Made by a program: the position numbers and the translations under genes. Source: Pseudomonadaceae bacterium (GTDB lineage: Bacteria > Pseudomonadota > Alphaproteobacteria > UBA2136 > UBA6156). From it: a DNA stretch of 64,000 nucleotides. The stretch spans positions 124,001 to 188,000 of the forward strand of contig JACKLD010000012.1 of NCBI GenBank assembly GCA_024236095.1. The letters are read 5' to 3'. The notes under the pieces were generated by a model. The model saw nothing but the letters and a program-made list of their open reading frames with translations, was not told the origin of the DNA and did no database searches. Below are positions 15,814 through 24,470 of the stretch, in pieces. Positions within the stretch are counted from its first letter, which is position 1. Every line of letters starts with the position of its first letter.

Positions 15814-17594
15814 CGGAGACAACCACTTCCAACACGCCCCCCGCCAATCTTCCCTCCCACCAAGGCACCCGCTGGACGCAAGAGGAAGACACGCGGCTGG
15901 CCCAAGGCTTCCGCGAGGTGCAAGGCACCATCCCCGCCCGCGTGGAGGCGCTGGCGCGCGAGCACGGCCGCAGCAGCGGCGCCGTGCTCTCCCGCCTGCG
16001 CCTGCTGGATTTGATAGACTACGGCCCCCTTACCCCTTACATCAACGGCAAGCCGGCGCCGGAGGCCGAAGCCCCCGCCAAACAGGGCGAGCACTTCACC
16101 GAAGACGAAGTCGCCGCGCTGCTGGTGGCCTTCCAAACAGGGCGCGACCTGCACGATCTGGCCGCCGAGATGGGCCGCAGCGCCAAAAGCCTCGCCCTCA
16201 AGCTGGTGGCGGCGGGCATCGTCACCCCCGGCGTCAATACCAACCCTCAACCACCCCTTATCAAGTATCCCAAGGCCAAACCCGCACCCAAACGGGTGGA
16301 ACCCCCCACCACCTCCGCCACCACCCGCATTACCGTCACACCGGAGTTCCAGACCGCACTGGCCACCATTGAAGACGGCGGCAACCTGCTGATTCTTGGC
16401 AGCGCGGGCACCGGCAAAAGCACCTTCCTCAAATGGCTGCGCAAAAAACTGGCCAATAAAAAGAAATACGCCGTGCTGGCCCCCACCGGCATGGCCGCGC
16501 TGAATGTCGGCGGCCAAACCATCCACAGCTTCTTCGGCTTCAAACCACAGCTTTTGGTCGGCACACCGCTGCCCAAACCGCGAAACCCCAAGCTGTTCGC
16601 CAATCTCGATGTGTTGGTGATCGACGAAATCTCCATGGTGCGCGCCGATGTGTTCGACAGCATCGACAAATTCCTCCGCAAATACGGCAAAAGCGGCAAA
16701 GAGCCGTTCGGCGGCGTGCAATTGGTGCTGATGGGCGACCTGTGCCAACTCCCCCCCGTGGTCCGGCGTGAAGAATCCGACATCTTCGCCACCACCTACC
16801 CCACGCCCTTCTTCTTCTCCACACCGGCATGGGAACTCGGCGCCTTCGCCACCATCCGTTTTACCCATATTTTCCGCCAAACCGACGCCCCGTTCATCAC
16901 CCTGCTCAACGCCGTGCGCAACGGCCAGAGCGATGCCTCCACCCTCACCCGCCTCAATGCCCGCGTGGAAGAAGCTCCCCCCAAGGGCGCGGTCATTCTC
17001 GCCGCCCGCAACAACACGGTGGATGCCATCAACCAGCGCGAACTGGCCAAGCTGGCCACCCCCGCCCGCACCTACGCAGCGGAAACCTCCGGCGACCTTT
17101 CCGGCAAGGAGTTCACCACCCCGGCAGAACTCACCCTCAAAGTGGGCGCCCGCGTGATGTTCACCCGCAACCACAAGCTGGGCCTGTGGGTCAACGGCAC
17201 GCTGGGCACCGTCACCAAGCTGGAGAGTGACCTCATCGAAGTGGAAACCGCCGACAGCCTCCACCATGTCGAGCGCGAAAAGTGGGAGAGCGTCCGCTAC
17301 AAGCACGACGACGCCACCAACGCGCCGGTAGCCACCGTGGCGGGCACGTTTGTGCAATTCCCGCTCACGCTGGCGTGGGCGCTGACCATCCATAAGGCAC
17401 AGGGGCAAACCATCCCCAAATGTGTGATCGACCTCGCCGACGGCGGCACCTTTGCCGAAGGCCAACTCTACGTCGCCCTCTCCCGCGCCCGCAGTTTGGA
17501 GAGCCTCAGCCTCACCACCCCCATCCAACCCCGCCACATCAAAACCCACCCGGCGGTGCTGGCCTTTTACCAACAGTTGGATGCAGCAACCTGA
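15810..17594 (+). CDS. PIF1-like superfamily 1 helicase with N-terminal Myb/SANT-like modules
   Basis: 594 residues. Residues about 180-590 are an SF1B helicase: Walker A GSAGTGKST, LAPTGMAALNVGGQTIHSFF (PIF1 motif), Walker B LVIDEISMV, GDLCQLPPV, and the C-terminal LTIHKAQGQT and YVALSRARS motifs. This family unwinds DNA, including structured DNA, with 5'-3' polarity. The N-terminus carries two helical units, TRWTQEEDTRLAQGF and EHFTEDEVAALLVAF, each followed by GRS-type turns, resembling Myb/SANT DNA-binding repeats; that part is inferred. It begins inside the SPFH stop codon (ATGA overlap). It is followed by the repeat cluster at 17.6-18.0 kb. Confidence 0.9.
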   Translation: MTETTTSNTPPANLPSHQGTRWTQEEDTRLAQGFREVQGTIPARVEALAREHGRSSGAVLSRLRLLDLIDYGPLTPYINGKPAPEAEAPAKQGEHFTEDEVAALLVAFQTGRDLHDLAAEMGRSAKSLALKLVAAGIVTPGVNTNPQPPLIKYPKAKPAPKRVEPPTTSATTRITVTPEFQTALATIEDGGNLLILGSAGTGKSTFLKWLRKKLANKKKYAVLAPTGMAALNVGGQTIHSFFGFKPQLLVGTPLPKPRNPKLFANLDVLVIDEISMVRADVFDSIDKFLRKYGKSGKEPFGGVQLVLMGDLCQLPPVVRREESDIFATTYPTPFFFSTPAWELGAFATIRFTHIFRQTDAPFITLLNAVRNGQSDASTLTRLNARVEEAPPKGAVILAARNNTVDAINQRELAKLATPARTYAAETSGDLSGKEFTTPAELTLKVGARVMFTRNHKLGLWVNGTLGTVTKLESDLIEVETADSLHHVEREKWESVRYKHDDATNAPVATVAGTFVQFPLTLAWALTIHKAQGQTIPKCVIDLADGGTFAEGQLYVALSRARSLESLSLTTPIQPRHIKTHPAVLAFYQQLDAAT

Positions 17595-17617
17595 CCCACG
17601 GCCAGCAGGACCATCAT

Positions 17618-17749
17618 CCATGGCAAACGCATTTACCCACCCCCGTGACTTGTCTATGGAAAAATGCAGACAGCCTTTGTCATCGTTTTTCTGTCTGACC
17701 CCTCTCTGTGCCTTGGCGGGCATAAGGTTCTTAAATGCGTTTGCCATGG
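17618..17749. repeat. 132-bp element with perfect 18-bp terminal inverted repeats
   Basis: CCATGGCAAACGCATTTA at 17618-17635 and its exact reverse complement at 17732-17749 bound a 96-bp core. The core contains a second dyad (CAGACAG/CTGTCTG). There is no reading frame of note. The size and structure are those of a miniature inverted-repeat element. Confidence 0.75.
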
Positions 17750-17750
17750 G

Positions 17751-17961
17751 CCGTCATCCCGTTGAAAACCGGGATCCACGACCAACCTCATAAGTCAGGC
17801 CGCAGGCCTTCCACATACCACCAACTAACATACTAATATCTAATTACTTAAGTCCGCAGGCCTCCCTTCACGGGCGCCAGCCCGTCATGCCCACGCAGGT
17901 GGGTATCCACGTTATAAGCCACGCCGCAGGCGTTCCATCTTTCGAACATTCGAACATCGCC
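17751..17961. repeat. Mosaic of short palindromic repeat modules
   Basis: Contains GTCATCCCGTT...AACCGGGATCCACGACCAACC (module C) near 17753-17790, an AT-rich spacer near 17820-17850, and CACGGGCGCCAGCCCGTCATGCCCACGC...CGTTCCATCTTTCGAACATTCGAACATCG (module D) from about 17869. Both modules recur upstream of surA and module C upstream of the solute-binding gene. Together with 17595-17750 it fills the 367-bp gap between the helicase gene and secF; no gene is seen. Confidence 0.8.
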
Positions 17962-18909
17962 CTACTCCTTCCCCGCTGCCCGCGCCGCATCCTCCCGCAC
18001 CATCCGCTGATAGTACTCCTCCAGCGCCAGCAACACCGGGCTGGCCACAAACACGCTGGAATACGTCCCCAAAATGATCCCCACAATCAGCACCAGCGCA
18101 AAGTCATGAATCACTTCGCCCCCCACAAAGAACAACGCCGCCAACACAATCAGCGTCGTTCCCGCCGTCATGATGGTACGCCCCAGCGTCTGGTTGACAC
18201 TCAGGTTCAGCACCTCGGTGAGTTGCTTGTTGGGGTAACGCGCCCGTGTCTCACGGATGCGGTCAAACACCACAATGGTGTCGTTCAGGCTGTACCCAAT
18301 CAGCGTCATGATCGCCGCCAGCACGGTCAACGTCACTTCAGTCGAAAGCAGGCTCATCACCCCCACCGTCAGCACCGTGTCATGGAACAGGCTGGCAATC
18401 GCCCCCAGCCCGTAACGGAACTCAAAACGCAGCGTGATGTACACCAGAATCGCCGCAAAACTCAGCAACACCGCCACCAACCCGGTGGTGCGCAATTCCT
18501 GCCCAACCTGCGGCCCGACAAACTCCACCCGACGCACTTCGGCCCCACCGGCCTTGCCCGCCAGCGCCGCCACCACATTCTTTTCCGCACTGTCCGGCGC
18601 GGTCTTGGGGTCATTCCCCGGCAGCCGAACCAAATACTCGTTCGCCGCGCCATATTCCTGAATGGTCGCACTGCCGAACCCGGCCTCCTGCACTGCCGCA
18701 CGCACGGTGGCCACACTGGTCGGCTGGGCAGTCTGCACCTGCACCAACTTGCCGCCGACAAAATCAATCCCGAAGTTCAGCCCATGCACCGCCAGCAACA
18801 CAAAGGTGGCCAGCACCATCGCCACACTGCTCCACACCCAAAAGCGCCGCCACGCCATAAAGTCGACAAACGGCAAATTCTCAAACGGCTTCAGCGGAAA
18901 TGTCATCAT
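17962..18909 (-). CDS. secF: SecF, protein-export membrane protein
   Basis: Proton-motive-force-driven partner of SecD in completing Sec translocation. 315 residues with six membrane segments: TM1 near residues 25-45, then a periplasmic P1 domain, then five C-terminal TMs. Conserved GIDFVGGKLVQV after TM1, IGYSLNDTIVVFDRIRE (the proton-relay region) and NQTLGRTIMTAGTTL are present. GGAAG precedes the start. It follows secD by 10 bp in a yajC-secD-secF operon, the standard order. Confidence 0.97.
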   Translation of the reverse strand: MMTFPLKPFENLPFVDFMAWRRFWVWSSVAMVLATFVLLAVHGLNFGIDFVGGKLVQVQTAQPTSVATVRAAVQEAGFGSATIQEYGAANEYLVRLPGNDPKTAPDSAEKNVVAALAGKAGGAEVRRVEFVGPQVGQELRTTGLVAVLLSFAAILVYITLRFEFRYGLGAIASLFHDTVLTVGVMSLLSTEVTLTVLAAIMTLIGYSLNDTIVVFDRIRETRARYPNKQLTEVLNLSVNQTLGRTIMTAGTTLIVLAALFFVGGEVIHDFALVLIVGIILGTYSSVFVASPVLLALEEYYQRMVREDAARAAGKE

Positions 18910-18919
18910 CGTATCTTCC

Positions 18920-20491
18920 TTACACCGGCAAACTCATAGGCCGTTTTTTCAACACCCAACCCATCAACATCCACCGCGTCAGCGTGATGGCGGTAAACAT
19001 GCTGGCCAGCAAGCCGATGGAAAGCGCCACCGCAAACCCCCTAATCGGCCCGCTGCCCATGGCAAACAGCACCACCGCGCCCATCAGCGTGGTGATATTG
19101 CTGTCCAGAATCGTGGCATACGCGCCGTCAAACCCGCCTTGCAGCGCCGCCAAGGGCTTCTTGCCCGCCCGCACTTCTTCGCGGATGCGTTCGAAAATCA
19201 GCACGTTGGCATCCACCGCCATCCCCAGCGTCAGCACAATCGCCGCCATGCCGGGCAAGGTGAGGGTAAAACCGAAAGCACTCATCGCCGCCAACAGCAG
19301 CAACAGGTTGGCCACCAATGCCACATTGGCCACCAGCCCAAATACGCCGTAAAACAAGAACATGAATACCAGCACCGCCACAAACCCCAGCACCATCGCC
19401 AATTGCCCGGCCTTCACACTGTCGGCGCCCAATGTGGGCCCCACCGTGCGTTCTTCCACCACATCCACCCCCGCAGGCAGGGCGCCCGCGTTCAGAATCG
19501 CCGCCAAATCCTGCGCTTCTTCCACGCTGAAGTTGCCGGTAATCTGCGCCCGTCCACCCAAAATCGGCTCGCGGAACACCGGCGCCGAATACACCGTGCC
19601 ATCCAATACGATGGCAAAGCGCTGCCCCACCCGCTTGGTGGAAAGATCGGCAAACAGCCGCGTGCCACGGCGGTCAAAGGCAATGTCAACCGCCGGATTG
19701 CCGTATTGGTCAAAGCTGCTGCCCGCACTGGTCAACATGTCGCCGGTCAGGCTGGGCCTGCGCTCCACCACCAGCGGCTGACGGCTCACCTCGTTGCCCG
19801 CCTTGTCGGCAATCACCTCTTCCAACTTCAATTTGTTGGGCGGCACCACGCCGTAGGGGTCGGCCCGTTCGTCCACCATATGGAAGGTCAACTGCGCGGT
19901 GCGGCCAATCGCCGCCTTGGCCCGCGCCACATCGCGCGCGCCGGGAAGCTGCACGATCACCCTGTCGGTGCCCTGCTGCTGCACCAGCGGCTCGGCCACG
20001 CCGAACTCGTCCACGCGGCTGCGCAGCACTTGCAGCGTCTGCCCCATCGCCCGCTTCATCAATTCGGCCTGATAATCTTCCGTATAAGTCAGCGTCAGGT
20101 TGCCACTGGCCCCGTCGCCTTTCACCTGCACCGTGCGGCCCAGTTTGCTGGCCAGCAACGGCTGTTGCGTGGGGTCGCGCAACGCCAACGTCACGCCGTC
20201 AACACTCGCCCGCAGGCCGGTGTAGCCGATGTCATTTTCCCGAGCCACCGCCCGCACCTCGTCCCCCAGCGTCTCATAGGCGTGGTTCTTCACGTCATCC
20301 AGCCGCACCTGCAACGCCAGATGCGCACCGCCCTGCAAGTCCAGCCCCAAGGTCATCGGCTGGTTGGGCATGAAGGACGGCAAGCTCTCCCGCGCCCCTT
20401 CCGGCAACAGGTTGGGCAACGCGTACAACGCGCTCAACACCAGCACCACCACCACCACCGCCCGCTGAAAAACCGAAAGCTGTCCGCGCAT
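18920..20491 (-). CDS. secD: SecD, protein-export membrane protein
   Basis: 523 residues, normal for the family. An N-terminal TM (VVVVVLVLSALYALPNLL) is followed by GLDLQGGAHLALQV, a long periplasmic domain, and a five-TM C-terminal half with LTLPGMAAIVLTLGMAVDANVLIFERIREE, the most conserved SecD stretch. It works with SecF and YajC in the holotranslocon. It begins six bases after the yajC stop, so the three genes form one operon. Confidence 0.97.
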   Translation of the reverse strand: MRGQLSVFQRAVVVVVLVLSALYALPNLLPEGARESLPSFMPNQPMTLGLDLQGGAHLALQVRLDDVKNHAYETLGDEVRAVARENDIGYTGLRASVDGVTLALRDPTQQPLLASKLGRTVQVKGDGASGNLTLTYTEDYQAELMKRAMGQTLQVLRSRVDEFGVAEPLVQQQGTDRVIVQLPGARDVARAKAAIGRTAQLTFHMVDERADPYGVVPPNKLKLEEVIADKAGNEVSRQPLVVERRPSLTGDMLTSAGSSFDQYGNPAVDIAFDRRGTRLFADLSTKRVGQRFAIVLDGTVYSAPVFREPILGGRAQITGNFSVEEAQDLAAILNAGALPAGVDVVEERTVGPTLGADSVKAGQLAMVLGFVAVLVFMFLFYGVFGLVANVALVANLLLLLAAMSAFGFTLTLPGMAAIVLTLGMAVDANVLIFERIREEVRAGKKPLAALQGGFDGAYATILDSNITTLMGAVVLFAMGSGPIRGFAVALSIGLLASMFTAITLTRWMLMGWVLKKRPMSLPV

Positions 20492-20497
20492 AAGCCG

Positions 20498-20863
20498 TTA
20501 CTTTTTCTTGCCGGTAGGCTGTTTCAGCAAGGTATCCAAGGCCTTGCCTTCGGCCTCACCCAACATCTTCAGCACACTGTCACGGGCCATCAGCACCGCG
20601 TCTTCGTGGTTCACCCGCACCAGCACGGTGGTGTCGGCCACACTTTCCAGCTGCCCCATCAAGCCGTTCTGGAACAAAACCTTGTCGCCGCGCTTCAACC
20701 CCGCCACCAATTGCGCATGCAGCTTGGCCGCTTGCGTTTGCGGACGAATCACCAGAAAGTAAAACACCCCGAAAATCAGGATAATCGGCAGGTACCCCAT
20801 CAACACAGAGACCCCCGTGGCGGCAGGCGCGGCGGTCTGGGCAAAGGCAGTGGAAATGAACAT
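20498..20863 (-). CDS. yajC: YajC, preprotein translocase subunit
   Basis: 121 residues with one membrane segment (YLPIILIFGVFYFLVIRPQ) followed by a soluble tail (HAQLVAGLKRGDKVLFQNG). The RPQ after the TM and the GD-V-T/L-x-G pattern are family marks. The N-terminal FISTAFAQ resembles a signal start. I chose the ATG at 20863 because AAGGAAG precedes it by seven bases. First gene of the yajC-secD-secF operon. Confidence 0.95.
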   Translation of the reverse strand: MFISTAFAQTAAPAATGVSVLMGYLPIILIFGVFYFLVIRPQTQAAKLHAQLVAGLKRGDKVLFQNGLMGQLESVADTTVLVRVNHEDAVLMARDSVLKMLGEAEGKALDTLLKQPTGKKK

Positions 20864-20947
20864 GGGCGAAGCTTCCTTATAATAACTGGCCGCCACTATG
20901 GCCCAACCGCCTGTGCTGTCAAGTCAAAGCGGGGAAAACTCCAAAAG

Positions 20948-20980
20948 TCCGTCATTCCAGCAAAGGCTGGAACCCGGGGC
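20948..20980. repeat. Short palindrome (GTCATTCCAGC...GCTGGAAC)
   Basis: A small hairpin of the CATTCCAGC/GCTGGAA type upstream of yajC. Its core matches the ends of the 95-bp repeats at 24.5, 25.7 and 52.5 kb. Confidence 0.65.
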
Positions 20981-21029
20981 AATAGGCACAAAAAAAGCCA
21001 CGCACACGTTGGCCACACCAGCGCCCCCC

Positions 21030-21358
21030 GTGGGCAGGATTACGCCTCGTCTTGTATGGCGCTCCGCGCATTTTGAAGGCGTTGTTCCTGCCCGGGCACC
21101 ATAGAAAAGGCACCCCGCATGTTGCTTGCGCTGGCGGTTCCCATCCCCCCGTGGGCAGGATTACGCCTCATCTTGTATGGCGCTCCGCGCGCTTTGAAGG
21201 CGTTGTTCCTGCCCGTGCACCATAGAAAAGGCACCCCACATGTTGCTTGCGCTGGCGGTTCCCATCCCCCCGTGGGCAGGATTACGCCTCATCTTGTATG
21301 GCGCTCCGCGCATTTTGAAGGCGTTGTTCCTGCCCGAGCACCATAGAAAAAGCACCCC
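21030..21358. repeat. Tandem repeat, 121-bp period, about 2.7 copies
   Basis: Units begin with GTGGGCAGGATTACGCC at 21030, 21151 and 21272, an exact 121-bp spacing both times, and differ at only a few positions. Each unit has an inverted repeat (GGGCAGGATTACGCC versus GGCGTTGTTCCTGCCC) enclosing a smaller one, and then GCACCATAGAAAA, which matches the tRNA-Thr 3' end and flank in inverted orientation. The third copy runs into the tRNA as a large palindrome. Confidence 0.95.
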
Positions 21359-21395
21359 ACAAGGGGGTGCTTTTTCTATGGTGCTGCTGGGCAGG
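21329..21395. repeat. Large palindrome joining the tandem repeat to the tRNA-Thr 3' end
   Basis: Left arm 21329-21358 and right arm 21364-21395 share 21 uninterrupted complementary bases (GCACCATAGAAAAAGCACCCC) plus an outer CCTGCCC/GGGCAGG, with a five-base loop. The right arm is the tRNA acceptor/T-arm end and its terminator. Confidence 0.92.
21347..21376 (-). terminator. Terminator of tRNA-Thr
   Basis: GAAAAAGCACCCC/GGGGTGCTTTTTC hairpin with a five-base loop and T-run, three bases after the CCA end of the tRNA on the minus strand. It is symmetrical and could work both ways. Confidence 0.88.
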
Positions 21396-21453
21396 ATTGA
21401 ACTGCCGACCTCCTCATTACCAATGAGGTGCTCTACCACTGAGCTACAGCAGC
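21379..21453 (-). tRNA. tRNA-Thr, anticodon GGT
   Basis: The minus strand gives GCTGCTG acceptor, GCTC..GAGC D stem, CTCATTGGTAATGAG anticodon arm (loop TTGGTAA, anticodon GGT), GGCAG..CTGCC T stem with TTCAATC loop, CAGCAGC acceptor and A-CCA. It reads ACC/ACU threonine codons. CCA is encoded. Length 75 nt. Confidence 0.96.
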
Positions 21454-21463
21454 GCACCGCCCG

Positions 21464-21492
21464 CTTTTAGAGAATCGCCGCGCCCGCGTCAA
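21464..21492 (-). promoter_or_regulatory. Sigma70-type promoter of tRNA-Thr
   Basis: -35 TTGACG (21487-21492), 17-bp spacer, -10 TAAAAG (21464-21469), ten bases before the tRNA 5' end. The GC-rich stretch after the -10 resembles a stringent discriminator. Confidence 0.8.
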
Positions 21493-21542
21493 CGGTTTTG
21501 TGCCCCTTTCCCTTTTCCATCGCCTGCGGCATAGTCACCCGC

Positions 21543-22190
21543 ATGATACGACACCTTGTTTTGGCCGCCCTGTTGTTCACCGCCCCGGCATGGGCCGATG
21601 TGCCGCTGGGCCCGCAACCCACCACCCAACTTGGCAAGGCATGGGAAGACTGGAAAGCCAAACTGCCCAGCTGGGCCGACTATACCCCCGGCGCCTTCGT
21701 TTTCAAAAACCTCGGCCGCATGGGGGCAAATACCAGCCTGTTGGTGCAAAAAGCCAAAAACCTCCGCGCTTACGATAGATACTGCGGCAGCGGCGCCCCC
21801 TACACCCAGCAACCGTTCTGCATGGCGGTCAAACCATCCTTGCGCAAACGCTCCACCGACCTGCTGCCCCACGCCCCCCTTTGGCTGTTGTTCGATAGCC
21901 TCATCGACCGTGCCGGCCCCAACAACCAAGCCGCGGTGGATGCCGCCAAGCTGCTGCTCACCTTTCGCGGCATGCTGGAATATCCTTCCAAAGACCCCAG
22001 CCACCCGGATGTCCTCATCGGCCTGTTGTACGGGCAGTTCGCCAACTGCGTGCCCAACACCTGCCAGGTGGCCCTCACCCGCCCTGCTGGCATGGCCACC
22101 GCGATGAAGGGCCTTTTGGCCTATTTCCAAACCTACGGCGGCGAAACCGACCAACAGGCGGTGAAACTGTTGCATCGGGCAGGGTTTTAA
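21543..22190 (+). CDS. Secreted protein of unknown function
   Basis: 215 residues. MIRHLVLAALLFTAPAWA is a clear Sec signal peptide. The mature protein is mostly helical with five Cys (YCGSG, FCMAV, NCVPNTC), suggesting periplasmic disulfides. I recognise no domain. It lies upstream of lysS with a 15-bp gap on the same strand, so it may be co-transcribed, but no functional link is evident. The ATG at 21543 is chosen because the signal peptide begins there; upstream in-frame codons would spoil it. Confidence 0.65.
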   Translation: MIRHLVLAALLFTAPAWADVPLGPQPTTQLGKAWEDWKAKLPSWADYTPGAFVFKNLGRMGANTSLLVQKAKNLRAYDRYCGSGAPYTQQPFCMAVKPSLRKRSTDLLPHAPLWLLFDSLIDRAGPNNQAAVDAAKLLLTFRGMLEYPSKDPSHPDVLIGLLYGQFANCVPNTCQVALTRPAGMATAMKGLLAYFQTYGGETDQQAVKLLHRAGF

Positions 22191-22205
22191 GGCAGGTTGA
22201 CGGCC

Positions 22206-23720
22206 ATGAACAACGCCCCTGCCCCCACCTCCACGGCCTCCCATGATGACCTTCTGGCCCAACGCCGCAGCAAACTGGACGCCCTCCGCGCTGCCCAGCC
22301 GACGGCTTACCCCAATGATTTCCAACCAAATACCACCACAACCCAACTGGCTGAGGCCTATGCCGACAGCACCAAGGAATCTTTGGAAGAATCCCCCACC
22401 GACGTCTTCCGCTTGGCCGGACGGGTGCTCGCTTACCGCAGTTTCGGAAAATTAGCGTTTCTGAAACTGCAAGACCAATACGGCACCTTGCAAGCCAGCC
22501 TCAGCCTCAATGGCTTGGGCGAAGCCCGCTTCAAGGAGCTGGAGGCTACTCTGGACGTGGGTGACATCATCGGCATATCGGGCCGCATGATGCGCACCAA
22601 CAAGGGAGAACTCACCCTCGCAGCGGAACACGCCCATATTCTGGTAAAATCTCTCCACCCCCTGCCCGACAAATGGCACGGGCTGGAAGACATCGAACAA
22701 CGTTACCGCCAACGCTACGTGGACTTGATTGTCAATCCGGACGTACGCCAAGTATTTGTCACCCGCAGCAAGGTGGTCAGCGCCATCCGACGCTTTCTGG
22801 ACGGAAAAGGCTTTCTGGAAGTGGAAACGCCGGTTCTGCAACATCAGGCAGGTGGCACCATCGCCCGCCCGTTCGATACCCACCACAACGCGCTGGATTG
22901 CCCGCTCAAGTTGCGTATCGCACCGGAATTATTCCTGAAACGCCTGCTGGTCGGTGGTTTCGAGAAAGTGTACGAACTGTCGCGCAACTTCCGCAACGAA
23001 GGCGTCTCCACCAAACACAACCCCGAATTCACCATGCTGGAATGGTACGTGGCCTACGGCAACCGCGAAAGCATGATGGATTTGATGGAAGAGATGCTGC
23101 GCACCGTGGCCACCGAGGCCCTTGGTACCCAGCACTTCACTTTTGGCGATACGGAGATTGACCTCAGCAAGCCGTTCCGCCGCCTGACCATGCGCGACGC
23201 CCTGCTCACCATGGCTGGATTGACGGAAGACGACCTTGCCGACAAAGCCCCCCTGCAAGCCGCCGCCACCCGCGTGGGCACCAAGGTGGATGCCGACATG
23301 ACCTACGGCGAAATCTTCCAAACCATCTTTGAGGACAAAGTCGAGCCGCAACTCATCCAACCCACCTTCATCATGGACTACCCGATTGAAACCTCGCCCC
23401 TGACCCGCGAATACCCCGACCGCCCCGGCTGGACGCAGCGGGCTGAACTGTACATCGGCGCCCGCGAATGCGGCGAATTTTACAGCGAACTCAACGATGC
23501 CGATGACCAGCGCCGCCGTTTGGAAGCCCAACGCGCCAAAGCCCAAAAAGGCGACGCCGAGGCCATGCCCTTCGATGAAGATTTCCTTCATGCACTGGAA
23601 TTGGGCATGCCCCCCGCAGGCGGTATCGGGCTGGGAATCGACCGTTTGGTGATGACCCTCACCAATCAACCCTCCATCCGCGACGTGCTGCTGTTCCCGC
23701 TGTTAAAGCCAAAGGCCTAA
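22206..23720 (+). CDS. lysS: Lysyl-tRNA synthetase, class II
   Basis: 504 residues, the usual length for LysS. An N-terminal OB-fold anticodon-binding domain (FRLAGRVLAYRSFGKLAFLKL) precedes the class II core: motif 1 in RRFLDGKGFLEVETPVL, motif 2 in YELSRNFRNEGVSTKHNPEF, and motif 3 in GGIGLGIDRLVMTL. Charges tRNA-Lys in the cytoplasm. Start at the ATG at 22206. mtgA follows after five bases on the same strand. Confidence 0.97.
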   Translation: MNNAPAPTSTASHDDLLAQRRSKLDALRAAQPTAYPNDFQPNTTTTQLAEAYADSTKESLEESPTDVFRLAGRVLAYRSFGKLAFLKLQDQYGTLQASLSLNGLGEARFKELEATLDVGDIIGISGRMMRTNKGELTLAAEHAHILVKSLHPLPDKWHGLEDIEQRYRQRYVDLIVNPDVRQVFVTRSKVVSAIRRFLDGKGFLEVETPVLQHQAGGTIARPFDTHHNALDCPLKLRIAPELFLKRLLVGGFEKVYELSRNFRNEGVSTKHNPEFTMLEWYVAYGNRESMMDLMEEMLRTVATEALGTQHFTFGDTEIDLSKPFRRLTMRDALLTMAGLTEDDLADKAPLQAAATRVGTKVDADMTYGEIFQTIFEDKVEPQLIQPTFIMDYPIETSPLTREYPDRPGWTQRAELYIGARECGEFYSELNDADDQRRRLEAQRAKAQKGDAEAMPFDEDFLHALELGMPPAGGIGLGIDRLVMTLTNQPSIRDVLLFPLLKPKA

Positions 23721-23725
23721 AGCCC

Positions 23726-24421
23726 GTGCCTAACCCCCTCCCCCTCTGGAAGCGCGGCCTCGCCCTGCTGCGCCGCTGGGCATGGAACGCCTTGCTCACC
23801 GTGGCCATCCTCATCCCGTTGCTGCTGGTGCTGTACATCTGGGCGCCGGTGCCTGCCACGCCGCTGATGGTCTGGCGCTTGGCCAACGGCTACGGCTGGG
23901 AGCGCACGCGGGTGCCGCTTTCCGACATTCCGGAAATCATCCCCCGCGCGGTGGTCGCCAGCGAGGACAACCGTTTTTGCGAGCATAACGGCGTGGATTG
24001 GAAAGCCGTCAACACCGTGCTTACCGACTGGCTCGACGGCGGCCGCCTGCGGGGCGCCAGCACCATCACCATGCAAACCGCCAAAAACGTCTTTCTCTGG
24101 CCCAACCAAGACGTGGTGCGCAAAGCTCTGGAACTGCCGCTGGCCTACGCGGTTGACACCCTCTGGGGCAAACAGCGGGTCATGGAAGTTTACCTCAACG
24201 TCGCCGAATGGGGCCCGGGCGTGTATGGCATCGGCGCCGCTGCCGAATACCACTTCGGCCGCCCGTTGTGGATGCTCAACCGCGATGAAATCTACCGCTT
24301 GGTGGCCATTCTGCCCGCCCCCTTGCGCTGGAAGGCCAACCGCCCCGCCGCATGGCCCCGCCAACGCGCCATCACCCTCCGCACACGGGTGGAGCAGGTG
24401 GGCAAATTACCGTGTTTGTGA
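23726..24421 (+). CDS. mtgA: Monofunctional peptidoglycan glycosyltransferase
   Basis: 231 residues, GT51 family. It polymerises lipid II into glycan strands at the inner membrane. One N-terminal TM (ALLTVAILIPLLLVLYIW) is followed by the catalytic motifs VVASEDNRFCEHNGVD (with the general-base Glu), GASTITMQTAKNVFL, KALELPLAY and EVYLNVAEWGPGVYGIGAAAEYHFG. No transpeptidase domain follows, so it is MtgA rather than a class A PBP. The GTG start at 23726 lies five bases after lysS. Confidence 0.95.
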   Translation: MPNPLPLWKRGLALLRRWAWNALLTVAILIPLLLVLYIWAPVPATPLMVWRLANGYGWERTRVPLSDIPEIIPRAVVASEDNRFCEHNGVDWKAVNTVLTDWLDGGRLRGASTITMQTAKNVFLWPNQDVVRKALELPLAYAVDTLWGKQRVMEVYLNVAEWGPGVYGIGAAAEYHFGRPLWMLNRDEIYRLVAILPAPLRWKANRPAAWPRQRAITLRTRVEQVGKLPCL

Positions 24422-24470
24422 AACCGAAGTCGTTTCGTATGGGCAAGGGGGTCAAGGGGGCAAAGCCCCC

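Noticed and set aside
15369..17747. A 792-residue antisense frame over the SPFH and helicase genes
   Set aside because: Same codon-bias artefact; the sense frames carry clear SPFH and PIF1 motifs.
21030..21358. CRISPR-like array
   Set aside because: The unit is 121 bp with no short repeats separated by unique spacers and no cas genes; it is a plain tandem repeat.
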